Below, piece by piece: positions 25,812 to 34,549 of a DNA stretch of 64,000 bases. The number at the start of each line of letters is the position of its first letter. The first letter of the stretch is position 1. The stretch is from Azotimanducus sp965220185 (GTDB lineage Bacteria; Pseudomonadota; Gammaproteobacteria; Pseudomonadales; Azotimanducaceae), in the NCBI GenBank assembly GCA_965220185.1, contig OZ244807.1:2666001-2730000 (forward strand), in the 5' to 3' direction. The notes beneath the pieces are model-generated. The model was not told the origin of the DNA. It worked only from the letters and a program-made list of their open reading frames with translations, and made no database searches. Both the position numbers and the translations under genes were made by a program.

Positions 25812-26471
25812 TCAATGTGCGGATTGGATGGTACACGAAATCCTTACCGATTCAGCCTGTCCAAAGCGAGGGTGCGCCTCGAAACTGCGGAGTTTTTCAA
25901 GATCTTCGGCGGTGTCCACATCAAGACGAATAGAAGCATCGTCTACCACCTGAGGACACAGCCCGAGTGCCTGTCCCCTTGACAGGTGCGTGCGAAAGCC
26001 GTGGCCGTCGTAGCAGAAACGAATAAGGCTCGGTGGAGAGGCGATCAGGAGATTGGTGCCTTCGCCGTGATCATCGGAAGCAAGCGTCAAGGACTGGTGC
26101 CGGTCAAGCGCATCCGACAGGACTTGTGCGCGAACCAATGGCACATCGCATGGCACGATCATCATGGTATCCGCACGCCGCGAGGCGACAAGATGCCGAG
26201 CAGCGGCTTCGAGCACGCCCGTGAGGTCATCGCTTACAGGGTCGTCCCAACTGTCTACCTGTTCGCTGCGCGCAAATGCCTGCACTTCTGTGCTGGCAGT
26301 CACAACAAGAATGCCAGTGAGCTGCCGGATGCCTTTGAGTGAACTGATCACATCCTTCGCCATCGTCCGAACAAGCGCTTCCCGAGACTCGGTATCAAGG
26401 ACGCTCGCGAGCCGCCGCTTGGCACCGGAGAACGACTTAATGGGCACGACCGCCCAAATGTTACGCGTCAT
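25812..26471 (-). CDS. cofC: Phospholactate/phosphoenolpyruvate/phosphoglycerate guanylyltransferase CofC
   Basis: 219 residues from the ATG at 26471, which overlaps the end of cofD. A nucleotidyltransferase fold: AVVPIKSFSGAKRRLASVL at the N-terminus, the VPCDVPLV metal-site segment and DDHGEGTNLLIASP. It activates the three-carbon side-chain acid with GTP for CofD. The substrate differs between lineages (2-phospholactate, PEP or 3-phosphoglycerate) and cannot be read off here. Its TGA is in the same frame as the cofGH extension. Confidence 0.93.
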   Translation of the reverse strand: MTRNIWAVVPIKSFSGAKRRLASVLDTESREALVRTMAKDVISSLKGIRQLTGILVVTASTEVQAFARSEQVDSWDDPVSDDLTGVLEAAARHLVASRRADTMMIVPCDVPLVRAQVLSDALDRHQSLTLASDDHGEGTNLLIASPPSLIRFCYDGHGFRTHLSRGQALGLCPQVVDDASIRLDVDTAEDLEKLRSFEAHPRFGQAESVRISCTIQSAH

Positions 26472-27474
26472 ACGGCTCAAGCTTGCCAAACACGTTCTCA
26501 AGGCTGATGTCGTCAATAAATTGCAAGACATCGCGTGCGAGCGCTTCCTTGTCGGCATCGGTTTGCATCAGCGTCTCAGTTGACCTCGCAGGCAAGGCCA
26601 TGCTCTTAAAACGCGACTCAAGGTAGTGATCCCGATGGTCGTAAATAAGGCCATCAAGAAGCGTGCCGTAATGCTTCGCCACGCCAATCGCGCTCACTTC
26701 CTTGCCAAGCTCTTCGAATATCTTGGCCGTCGGCCCCTTCACCGCTTCGCCACCGATGATTGGAGAGACCACCACGCGCGGCGTGTGCGGAAAACGTAGC
26801 CAGTCGCGCATGCCTTCCACTTCGAGAATAGGATCGATGCTGAGGACGGGATTCGATGGGCAGATGATGGTACCGCGAAGTTCCGCAGACTGCAGGAAAG
26901 TGTAGACACTGCTCGCCATGCGCGCATCCCAAGCGCCTTGGTAAACCACGCGCTCGACCTTCGGCTGGCATTGCCGCGAGACAAAATACTCCTGAAACGA
27001 GAGCATCCCCTCGTCGGTGTCGATCTTGGTGCGAACTGGATCGTTGCTCATCGGCACAATACGGTTGCGTACGCGAAGGCTTTTCTTGATCGAGGTAATG
27101 GATTGCGTCAAGGTCTTGCCAGCGGCGAGATCGGCGGTGCGTTTCAAATGCAAGGCGAGATCGCGGTCGCCAAGTTGAAACCAAGATTCAGCGCCGAGCT
27201 TCTTGAGCGTCTCTAGGCAGTTCCATGTCTCATCGTCGCGACCCCAACCGCGCTCACGGCTTGAAAGCCCGGCCAATGCATACATCAAGCTGTCGATATC
27301 TGGCGAAATGTGCAGGCCGAGGTGCGTGAAGTCGTCACCTGTGTTGACGACAAACAGTAGCTGAGACGGTTCAAGCACGCGCGCAAGGCCTTGGCAGAGC
27401 TTGGCTCCGCCGACGCCGCCGGTGAGCACGATGTATTTGGGTCGGCTTTTGACTGGCTTCTGAGGCGAACTCAC
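26461..27474 (-). CDS. cofD: 2-phospho-L-lactate transferase-type enzyme CofD
   Basis: Joins the activated three-carbon unit to FO to give F420-0 or its analogue. 337 residues with LTGGVGGAKLCQGL (near residue 17), NTGDDFTHLGLHISPDIDSLMYAL, MSNDPVRT, and SNPVLSIDPIL, all CofD signatures for FO and GDP-moiety binding. Overlaps cofE at the start (4 bp) and cofC at the end (11 bp). Confidence 0.96.
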   Translation of the reverse strand: MSSPQKPVKSRPKYIVLTGGVGGAKLCQGLARVLEPSQLLFVVNTGDDFTHLGLHISPDIDSLMYALAGLSSRERGWGRDDETWNCLETLKKLGAESWFQLGDRDLALHLKRTADLAAGKTLTQSITSIKKSLRVRNRIVPMSNDPVRTKIDTDEGMLSFQEYFVSRQCQPKVERVVYQGAWDARMASSVYTFLQSAELRGTIICPSNPVLSIDPILEVEGMRDWLRFPHTPRVVVSPIIGGEAVKGPTAKIFEELGKEVSAIGVAKHYGTLLDGLIYDHRDHYLESRFKSMALPARSTETLMQTDADKEALARDVLQFIDDISLENVFGKLEPYDA

Positions 27475-28244
27475 AGAAACATATCCTCTTTCATTGGGCG
27501 AATGACATCTAGGGCGGATTGACTCCGCCCCTCCTGTTCTACGCCATGCAGGCCGCGCACAAGCGCGAGCGGCACCTTGGCCGTTGTCTCGCCCATGACG
27601 AGATTGGCCGCGCTCGCGATGGCATCGGCTCGGCTGATCAGCGTCACCTGTAGATCACGACCGTACAGATCATGACCACCACGATGATCTTCAAGCACCG
27701 CGATACCCGCGGCACCAATCGCCACTCCAACCGACCCAAGCCGCCATGGCCGATTCATGCTATCGCAAATGATGACGCCGACATGGGCTTTAGTCAGCTC
27801 ATATAGCTGATCTCTCACACGATTCGCCGAGGCATCGGGATTTTCGGGCAGCAGCAATGCCCGCTCGCCGTCCGCATGGTCGATGTTCGACTGATCGACA
27901 CCGCCTTGCGCACACACCCAACCGAGCTTGTGGCGGACGATGAGCACGCCCGGCTTCATACGCACCACCTGAGTCGATTCCCGCAGAATGATCTCGACAA
28001 GGCGCGCATCCTTACCCGTGACATTCGCAATTCTGATCGCTTCCTCGCTCGCTGTGATTGAATCGAGGCGCACATAGCGTCCCTCAGCTTTGGACACGAT
28101 CTTCTGCGCGACGACCAGAATGTCGCCGTCCTCAAGCGCAAGTCCGTTCGCGCTGACTGCCTCAAGAAATGCCTGCGCGAGGGCATCGCCCGGCTCGATC
28201 ATCGGCACACCCTCGATAGCGTGTACAGAGAAGTGCGCGGACAT
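27471..28244 (-). CDS. cofE: F420-0:gamma-glutamyl ligase CofE
   Basis: Adds glutamates to F420-0 using GTP. 257 residues in one CofE domain, with VVAQKIVSKAEGRYV, the IICDSMNRPWRLGSVGVAIGAAG core and GETTAKVPLALVRG. It lacks the C-terminal flavin reductase domain that is fused in actinobacterial FbiB. Such a reductase is needed only when the side chain comes from PEP, so its absence is relevant to cofactor type. It lies between fno (14 bp away) and cofD. Confidence 0.95.
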   Translation of the reverse strand: MSAHFSVHAIEGVPMIEPGDALAQAFLEAVSANGLALEDGDILVVAQKIVSKAEGRYVRLDSITASEEAIRIANVTGKDARLVEIILRESTQVVRMKPGVLIVRHKLGWVCAQGGVDQSNIDHADGERALLLPENPDASANRVRDQLYELTKAHVGVIICDSMNRPWRLGSVGVAIGAAGIAVLEDHRGGHDLYGRDLQVTLISRADAIASAANLVMGETTAKVPLALVRGLHGVEQEGRSQSALDVIRPMKEDMFL

Positions 28245-28258
28245 GCGCAGAATTGTCC

Positions 28259-28939
28259 TTAATTGTGAGGCGTCTGCCCAACGATGCGAATGCCTGAGTG
28301 GGAAATCTCGTGGCGACGGTTGATCTGAATCAGCACCGATGTCAACGCCTCGGCAGCGGCTGAATTGTCGATCGGCCCAGCATGATAGCCGTTCATTCCT
28401 GCATCCTGGGCAAGTTCGATGACGCGCGCCCGCGCGTCGACCTTGTTGCCGGCCACGAGCACATCGCAGTCAATCTCGGCGTCGGTCTGCAAAAGATGCG
28501 CGGCGATGTTTTGAAACGCCGATACCACCATGACATCCGACCCGAGAAACTCCTGCGCGCGCTTGCCAGCGCTGCCGCCTTCGGGAAGCTGCACACGTCC
28601 GACCGCAGGTGGCATAAGTGGCACCGAAGCATCAATGAGGATCTTGCCTTGCAAGCCGTCGCGAACAGTCTCCAAGGTGGAAAGCTGATGCGCAAAGGGC
28701 ACAGTCAGCACCACAATATCTCCCGATTCAGCGGCGAGCGGGTTCTCTAGGGCTTGCGCGGGCGTCTCGGGACTAATCTCTTGCAACGCCGCCAGCGCCG
28801 CTTCGGCTTTGGCTTGGGTGCGTGAGCCAATGATGATTTCGTGCCCGGCCTTGGCCCAGCGGATGGCAAGGCCCGTGCCAAGATCGCCTGTGCCACCCAA
28901 GATAGCAATGCAAGTTTTCTCTCTCGATTTGTTGCTCAC
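28259..28939 (-). CDS. fno: F420H2:NADP+ oxidoreductase
   Basis: 226 residues with a Rossmann site ILGGTGDLGTGLAIRWAKAGHEIIIGSR, then VLTVPFAHQLSTLE, SVPLMPPAVGRVQLPEGGSAG and the C-terminal GPIDNSAAAEALTSVLIQIN. It exchanges hydride between NADPH and F420 and is the usual source of reduced F420 outside mycobacteria. First gene of the F420 operon; the divergent LLM gene starts 57 bp away, so both share one promoter region. Confidence 0.93.
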   Translation of the reverse strand: MSNKSREKTCIAILGGTGDLGTGLAIRWAKAGHEIIIGSRTQAKAEAALAALQEISPETPAQALENPLAAESGDIVVLTVPFAHQLSTLETVRDGLQGKILIDASVPLMPPAVGRVQLPEGGSAGKRAQEFLGSDVMVVSAFQNIAAHLLQTDAEIDCDVLVAGNKVDARARVIELAQDAGMNGYHAGPIDNSAAAEALTSVLIQINRRHEISHSGIRIVGQTPHN

Positions 28940-28996
28940 TATGGTCTCTGATCGTAAAGCGGCTCGGTATTATATGGGCTGGCTCACACACATCTA

Positions 28997-29923
28997 ATGG
29001 AGTTCGAAATGGAAATTGGCGTGATGCTCGGCGCGGGCGGCGAACAACAAACGCTGCCAGCGCTTGTCGAGGCTGCGACGAAAATCGAAGCCGCAGGCCT
29101 CGATTCGGTTTGGCTGGCGAACATTTTTTCGTTTGACGCTATCGGCGCGCTGTCCGTCATCGGCGCGGCCACCTCGCGCATCAAGCTTGGCACGGCGGTG
29201 GTGCCCACCTATCCGCGTCATCCAGTCGCGATGGCGCAGCAGGCGCTCACGGCCGCAGCCGCAAGCGGGAATCGTTTCACGCTCGGCATCGGATTGTCAC
29301 ACAAGCTCGTGATTGAGGACATGTTCGGCATGTCGTACGACAAGCCAGCGAGTCATATGCAGGAATACCTGTCGCTGCTGATGCCCTTGGTCCGGCAAGA
29401 AGCGGTGACGGCGGCGAACGAGTCGTACCGGATCAACAACGTGCAATTCAATACGCCTGGCGCTGAGCCAGTGCCCGTGGTGGTGGCTGCGCTTGGGCCT
29501 CGAATGCTGAAGATCGCGGGCGAGCTGTCGGATGGCACCAATACATGGATGGTCGGGCCTCGAACTATGGAAAATCACATCGTAAAAGGCCTAACCGCGG
29601 GCGCGCAGGGCGCCGGTCGGCCTGCTCCACGCGTGGTGGCTGGCGTACCGATTGGTCTGACGATGAAGCCGGATGCCTTGCGGGAGCAGACAGCGCGCAA
29701 TCTCGTGATCTACGGCCAACTGCCGAGCTACCGCGCCATGCTCGACCGTGAGGGTGCGACAGGTCCTGCGGATATCGCAGTGCTCGGCGATGAGAACGCG
29801 CTACGCAGCGGGATTCAGCGTTATCAAGACGCCGGCATCACGGAGATCAACGCGGCGATTGTGAGTGAGGACGAGGATGGGTACGAGCGGACGCTCGAAT
29901 TCTTGGCGGGGTTGAGGGGGTGA
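28997..29923 (+). CDS. LLM-class F420-dependent oxidoreductase
   Basis: A luciferase-like TIM barrel of 308 residues: MEIGVMLGAGGEQQTLPALVEAATKIEAAGLDSVWLAN, IKLGTAVVPTYPRHPVAMAQQ, GNRFTLGIGLSHKLVIEDMFG and ALGPRMLKIAGELSDGTNTW are typical of F420-using members. The substrate is unknown. Divergent from the F420 operon, which makes F420 use likely. A start at 29009 (second Met) is also possible. Confidence 0.92.
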   Translation: MEFEMEIGVMLGAGGEQQTLPALVEAATKIEAAGLDSVWLANIFSFDAIGALSVIGAATSRIKLGTAVVPTYPRHPVAMAQQALTAAAASGNRFTLGIGLSHKLVIEDMFGMSYDKPASHMQEYLSLLMPLVRQEAVTAANESYRINNVQFNTPGAEPVPVVVAALGPRMLKIAGELSDGTNTWMVGPRTMENHIVKGLTAGAQGAGRPAPRVVAGVPIGLTMKPDALREQTARNLVIYGQLPSYRAMLDREGATGPADIAVLGDENALRSGIQRYQDAGITEINAAIVSEDEDGYERTLEFLAGLRG

Positions 29924-30003
29924 AGACCAACACTGCTGAATTTTCTTTCGTGGGACAACAACGCTGATTGCTCGCCATCAGCCTTGATGATAACTTATTC
30001 TCA

Positions 30004-30831
30004 ATGTCAAGAGGCCAGAATCGTGACTGGACAGACGAGGAGAATGATCGTCTCGTCGCGAGCTATTTCGCGATGCTGAGGACTGACTTGGCCGGAAAGC
30101 CCTATGTAAAATCCACATACAATCAGCAGCTTCAAGATATTACTGGAAGGTCCAAGGGGTCTATCGAGCTCAAGTTTCAGAACTTAAGCGCAGTCCTCCA
30201 AGTTATCGGGGAGATCTGGATTCCCGGTTACAAACCACTTAAGAATTTCCAAAGTTCTTTGGTAGCAGCAGTTGAGCGCTGGCTAGATGCCAATCCTGAA
30301 TATCTCGAGTATAGTCACCACGCTAGCCTCGAGGAAGCACCAACGCTTTGGATGGGCGTGCCGCCAGTAGCCACAAAACCTTCACGCGAAGAGCTGCGAA
30401 AGGCTCTCCCCGTGGCCCGTAAATTTGATGTTGAAGGAAGAGATGCCCGCAACCGAGAACTTGGACTGGCAGGCGAAAAACTGGTTTTGGAGTACGAGCA
30501 GAGTTCTCTCCGCAAGGCCGGACGACCCGACCTTGCGAGACTCGTGAGATGGACATCGCAAGATGAAGGCGATGGTCTTGGCTATGACATCACCAGCTTC
30601 TATCCGGATGGAAGTCAACGCCTCATTGAAGTCAAAACTACCAACGGCTATGAATGGACTGGCTTTCACATTTCACGAAACGAACTCAGAGTTTCACGGG
30701 AATTGCACGAGCAGTGGCGATTGTGCAGAGTCTGGAACTTCTCACGCGAGCCGAGGGCATTTGAGCTCATGCCGCCGCTAGAAGCGCATGTGAATTTGAC
30801 CGCTACCAGCTTCAGGGCCACACTTTATTGA
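30004..30831 (+). CDS. DUF3883 protein, PD-(D/E)XK nuclease-like
   Basis: 275 residues from the ATG at 30004. N-terminal part: a SANT/Myb-like helical segment (DWTDEENDRLVASYFAML...STYNQQLQDITGRSKGSIELKFQN). C-terminal part: DUF3883 with GLAGEKLVLEYE, then GLGYDITSF, DGSQRLIEVKTT, the D...E-x-K metal site of the nuclease fold, and a FHISRNEL segment. Such proteins often occur with restriction or defence genes, but none is beside it. Its codon use is more AT-rich than the F420 operon, which suggests separate acquisition. Confidence 0.85.
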   Translation: MSRGQNRDWTDEENDRLVASYFAMLRTDLAGKPYVKSTYNQQLQDITGRSKGSIELKFQNLSAVLQVIGEIWIPGYKPLKNFQSSLVAAVERWLDANPEYLEYSHHASLEEAPTLWMGVPPVATKPSREELRKALPVARKFDVEGRDARNRELGLAGEKLVLEYEQSSLRKAGRPDLARLVRWTSQDEGDGLGYDITSFYPDGSQRLIEVKTTNGYEWTGFHISRNELRVSRELHEQWRLCRVWNFSREPRAFELMPPLEAHVNLTATSFRATLY

Positions 30832-30979
30832 ATCCCCACCCAATTGGGAGTATGGTAGGCATTACATTTGGTATGCGCGGTTGAGGTGTGATTCGGTTTG
30901 CAAACTTTATTTGTAGAGCGACGAAGCAAAGCGGCCATGCAGATAGACCACATTTCTGTCAAAACATGAAGGAGATGCA

Positions 30980-31288
30980 ATGAGCATTTTTATTCGCCTA
31001 CTGCTTGGTAGTCTGTTTGTCATCGGCATCAGTGGCTGTGCGCCTGCCGGCGATTCCGGCGGGGACGATGCCTCGGCCGACTCGATGCCCATGGAAGACA
31101 TGGCACCGGCTGAGGAAATGACCGAGGCAATGCCCATGGAAGAAGCGGCTCCGGCTGATGACATGGCAGATGACATGATGGCCGACGACATGCCGGAAGA
31201 CATGCCTGCTGAAGAATCGGGCGGCATGGACGACATGATCGGCATGTCTGATATGGACGACATGGCAGCCGAAGAAGCCTCGGAGTAA
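30980..31288 (+). CDS. Methionine-rich acidic lipoprotein
   Basis: 102 residues. A signal peptide (MSIFIRLLLGSLFVIGISGC) ends in a lipobox with Cys20; after it the protein is almost only Asp, Glu, Met, Ala, Pro and Ser in loose repeats such as ADDMADDMMADDMPEDMP. It has no Lys, Arg or His after the signal. A GGAG ribosome site lies 8 bp before the ATG. A role in binding metal ions (Met for copper or silver, acids for calcium) is conceivable but not shown. A terminator follows. Confidence 0.75.
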   Translation: MSIFIRLLLGSLFVIGISGCAPAGDSGGDDASADSMPMEDMAPAEEMTEAMPMEEAAPADDMADDMMADDMPEDMPAEESGGMDDMIGMSDMDDMAAEEASE

Positions 31289-31348
31289 GCCTCCAAAGTT
31301 CTTCAGCCTGCCGGGGGCCCACTCCGGCAGTCATTCAACATCACTTTT

Positions 31349-31379
31349 GAGGGCGAGGTCCGCTTCGCCCTCTTCCTTT
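31349..31379 (+). terminator. Rho-independent terminator
   Basis: Stem GAGGGCGA / TCGCCCTC with an 8-base loop and the tail TTCCTTTTT. It ends transcription of the lipoprotein gene just ahead of the M1 peptidase. A second GC hairpin (CTGCCGG/CCGGCAG, 31314-31330) lies upstream. Confidence 0.88.
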
Positions 31380-31389
31380 TTATCGCGAT

Positions 31390-33792
31390 ATGAGAGCGCT
31401 CGTTTCACTCGCTTCATTGGCCTGCCTGATTGCTGCCAACGTACACGCGCAGACACCTCCAACGATTGATCTGACGCAGAACGTCGATGCCTTCCGGCAA
31501 ATCGACGACCTGCTCCCTTCCCCCAGCATCTATCGAAACGCCGCCGGCGCGCCCGGCCCGGCCTACTGGCAGCAGGCGGCGGACTATGTCATTTCAGTTC
31601 GTCTTGACGAATCGTCGAAGCGCCTTGAAGCCGAAGCCGAGATCACCTATCACAATAATTCTCCGGACACACTTGACTATCTGTGGGTACAGCTTGACCA
31701 AAACCGATTCAAGCCTGATTCGCTCTCGCGCCGATCGCTCATCACCACCGAAGCAACCTTGACCTTCGACCGAATGCGCAGCCTGCAGGCGGTTGCCGAG
31801 GGCGAACATGGTCATCAGCTCGGTTCGGTAACGGACACGCGCGGCAATGCGCTCATCACCCGCGTCCAAGACACCATGCTGCGCATTGAACTGCCAGCAC
31901 CGCTCGCGCCCGGTCAAAACTTCATCTTCAACATTGCATGGCAATTCAACATCGTCGAACGCGATGCCGTGCGCTCGCGCGGCGGCTACGAGTATTTCCC
32001 CGACTCCGACACCCTGAGCTTCTTCCTCGCGCAATGGTTCCCGAGAATGGCGGCCTATACCGATTACGGTGGCTGGCGACACCGCGCTTATCTCGGCAGA
32101 GGCGAGTTTGCGCTCGAATTCGGCGACTACGACGTGAGCATCACTGTACCGTCGGACCACGTCGTCGCCGCGACCGGCGTCTTGGTCAACTCCGGGGAAG
32201 CATTGACACGACAGCAGCGCGAACGCCTTGAGGAAGCGCGCACCTCAGACACGCCAAGATTCATCGTCACGCCCGAGGAGGCCCGCGCCAAGGAGTCAAG
32301 TCCCGAATCCGGCGAGCGCACATGGCGATTTCGTGCGGAGAAGGTGCGCGACTTTGCGTGGGCGAGTTCGCGAAAATTCATTTGGGACGGCATGCGATAC
32401 GTCCAAGGCGGTGAAGTCATGCCGGAAGTGCTCGTCATGTCCTTCTACCCAAATGAGGCCGAGCCCCTGTGGTCGCAGTACTCAAGCCATGCGGTCGCGC
32501 ACGCACTCGAAGTGTTTTCACGCTTCAGCTTCGACTACCCCTATCCCACCGCGCAGTCGGTGAACACATGGACTTCAGGCGGCATGGAATACCCGATGAT
32601 CACCTTCAACGGGTTTCGGCCGACGCAGCCGGATGACGACAGTGCAAACCCGGATGAATCTTCCGAGCCAAGCTATGCCCGCTCCACTAAGCGCGCGCTG
32701 GTCTCGGTCATCGTTCACGAAATCGGCCACGTCTACTTTCCGATGATCGTCAACTCCGACGAGCGCGATTGGGGATGGATGGACGAAGGCATCAACAGCT
32801 TCGTGAACCGGCTCGCCAACCTTGAATGGGAGCCCGGTTTCTACCGCGATCAATACGCAAGAGGCATTCTCGACAGCATCGGCGATTACATGACGAGCCA
32901 AGCGCAAGTGCCCATCATGACGAATCCGGATTCGATCCTGCTGATCGGTCCCAACGCCTACGGCAAGGTGACTGCCGCGCTGACAGTGCTGCGCGAGACT
33001 GTGCTTGGCCGCGAGATCTTTGACGACGCCTTTCGCACCTATGCCGAACGGTGGATGTTCAAGCGCCCGACGCCCGGTGACTTCTTTCGCACCATGGAAG
33101 ATGCGGCAGGCCGCGATCTTGATTGGTTCTGGCGCGGCTGGTTCTTCTCGACCGACCATGTGGACATTGGCATCACGGATGTGCGCGAGACACAAATCTC
33201 AAGCTTCGATCCCGATATCGAATATCCGATTCTGGAAGTCCTGCAAGCTGCTACCTGGCCTGATCCGATTGGCGAGGTTCGCAACCGCGAAGACGGCATG
33301 ACGACTCGCTTGCAGCGCATTGCTGGACTCGAGGACTTCTACAACAAACACGGCCCCTTCACGGTCAGCAACAAGGACCGCAACGACTACGTTAATTTCA
33401 TCGAGTCGCTTGAGTTCTGGCAGCAAGAAGTCTTGGACAAAGCCGTCAAGGATGGGCAATGGCTTTACTTCGTCGATTTCGCCAACCTTGGCGGTCTCGT
33501 TTCGCCGCTGCCGCTGAGACTCGTGTTCAAGGACGGACGTATTGAAGAGCGCATGATTCCAGCGGAAATTTGGCGCTACAACTCCGAGAATACAACCAAG
33601 CTACTGGTTCTGGACGAGCCGCTCGCGTCCATCGAACTCGACCCGCTTCACCAGACTGCGGACACCAACCGCACGAACAATCGCTATGCAGGCGCGTCCA
33701 TTTCGACGCGCCACAAGCTCTTGCGCCCGGATGAGCCAGTGCGCAACCTCATGTCTGATATGCGTGAGGAACTCGAGAGCGAAGAGGGCTGA
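31390..33792 (+). CDS. Secreted M1-family metallopeptidase
   Basis: 800 residues with a signal peptide (MRALVSLASLACLIAANVHA). The zinc site is HEIGHVYFPMIVNSDERDWGWMDEG (about residues 442-466), that is HExxH plus the second Glu 18 residues later. The N-terminal beta domain precedes it, and the GGMEYPMITF substrate-binding segment stands in place of GAMEN. Probably a periplasmic or extracellular aminopeptidase. Convergent with the uracil glycosylase gene. Confidence 0.92.
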   Translation: MRALVSLASLACLIAANVHAQTPPTIDLTQNVDAFRQIDDLLPSPSIYRNAAGAPGPAYWQQAADYVISVRLDESSKRLEAEAEITYHNNSPDTLDYLWVQLDQNRFKPDSLSRRSLITTEATLTFDRMRSLQAVAEGEHGHQLGSVTDTRGNALITRVQDTMLRIELPAPLAPGQNFIFNIAWQFNIVERDAVRSRGGYEYFPDSDTLSFFLAQWFPRMAAYTDYGGWRHRAYLGRGEFALEFGDYDVSITVPSDHVVAATGVLVNSGEALTRQQRERLEEARTSDTPRFIVTPEEARAKESSPESGERTWRFRAEKVRDFAWASSRKFIWDGMRYVQGGEVMPEVLVMSFYPNEAEPLWSQYSSHAVAHALEVFSRFSFDYPYPTAQSVNTWTSGGMEYPMITFNGFRPTQPDDDSANPDESSEPSYARSTKRALVSVIVHEIGHVYFPMIVNSDERDWGWMDEGINSFVNRLANLEWEPGFYRDQYARGILDSIGDYMTSQAQVPIMTNPDSILLIGPNAYGKVTAALTVLRETVLGREIFDDAFRTYAERWMFKRPTPGDFFRTMEDAAGRDLDWFWRGWFFSTDHVDIGITDVRETQISSFDPDIEYPILEVLQAATWPDPIGEVRNREDGMTTRLQRIAGLEDFYNKHGPFTVSNKDRNDYVNFIESLEFWQQEVLDKAVKDGQWLYFVDFANLGGLVSPLPLRLVFKDGRIEERMIPAEIWRYNSENTTKLLVLDEPLASIELDPLHQTADTNRTNNRYAGASISTRHKLLRPDEPVRNLMSDMREELESEEG

Positions 33793-33799
33793 ATCGTAC

Positions 33800-34549
33800 C
33801 TAATCAATTCCCGAGTCGGTGGGCAGCATCGCACCGGCGTGGATGAGCGCGGCTTCGAACATGCCTGACCAGCCGCGGTTGGCGGCTGGGCTTGCGGGAC
33901 TCGGATGCGGCGCATCGGCAATCTCAATACCCGCTCCAAGCCCCGCCGCCCGCGCTCGCTGCCCGGCGAAGCGACCGATGCCAACCACAAGTCGAACGCC
34001 AAGCGCTTTCACGACCGAGCGCAAGGCGTCATCGCACACTTCAAATAGATCCTCGCGTTCACTGCGAGTCAACTTGTCGGGCGTGCGATTGCGCCCGCTC
34101 TGTTCGAGAAACGCCAAGGGACAGTAGTTCCACACAAAATACTCGCGAAAGAAGCGCTCTGGCGAGCCAAACTTCTGTTGCGCCCAGCCCCAGAGCCTCG
34201 TCCCGCTGACTTCACGCCGCGTGCTTTCGAAACCAAGTATTGGACGAGAAGGATGCTCGGCGCGTGGCCGCGAGACGCCCGAGTCAATGCCAAGCCAATC
34301 CCGCACGAGAGCGACATCGCCAAAAGGAATGCCCGTCTGGCACATGCCGAACGGACCAGGATTCATGCCAAGAAGCAGTACCTTGGCGCCAAGCCCAGCA
34401 TACTTGGTGACGTATTGATCGTGCGCTTCCCGCGCATACGCAAGCGGCCGGTAAACATGCGCGACCGGCGCAGCAAAGCGAAGGGTGGCTGAGTCTTGCG
34501 ACAGCGTCTCGGTGAGCGCGTCAAACCTCGCCTTGATACTTTGCGATCT
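33800..34549 (-). CDS. Uracil-DNA glycosylase superfamily protein, SMUG1-like
   Basis: 249 residues from the ATG at 34549. The active-site loop is LLLGMNPGPFGMCQTGIPFG, as in SMUG1-type enzymes, followed by EVSGTRLWGWAQQKFG, FVWNYCPLAFLE and the C-terminal ADAPHPSPASPAANRGW (the His-Pro-Ser loop). It removes uracil and related bases from DNA. The start lies 29 bp inside the end of the acyl-CoA dehydrogenase, so the two are co-transcribed. Confidence 0.92.
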   Translation of the reverse strand, partial: RSQSIKARFDALTETLSQDSATLRFAAPVAHVYRPLAYAREAHDQYVTKYAGLGAKVLLLGMNPGPFGMCQTGIPFGDVALVRDWLGIDSGVSRPRAEHPSRPILGFESTRREVSGTRLWGWAQQKFGSPERFFREYFVWNYCPLAFLEQSGRNRTPDKLTRSEREDLFEVCDDALRSVVKALGVRLVVGIGRFAGQRARAAGLGAGIEIADAPHPSPASPAANRGWSGMFEAALIHAGAMLPTDSGID

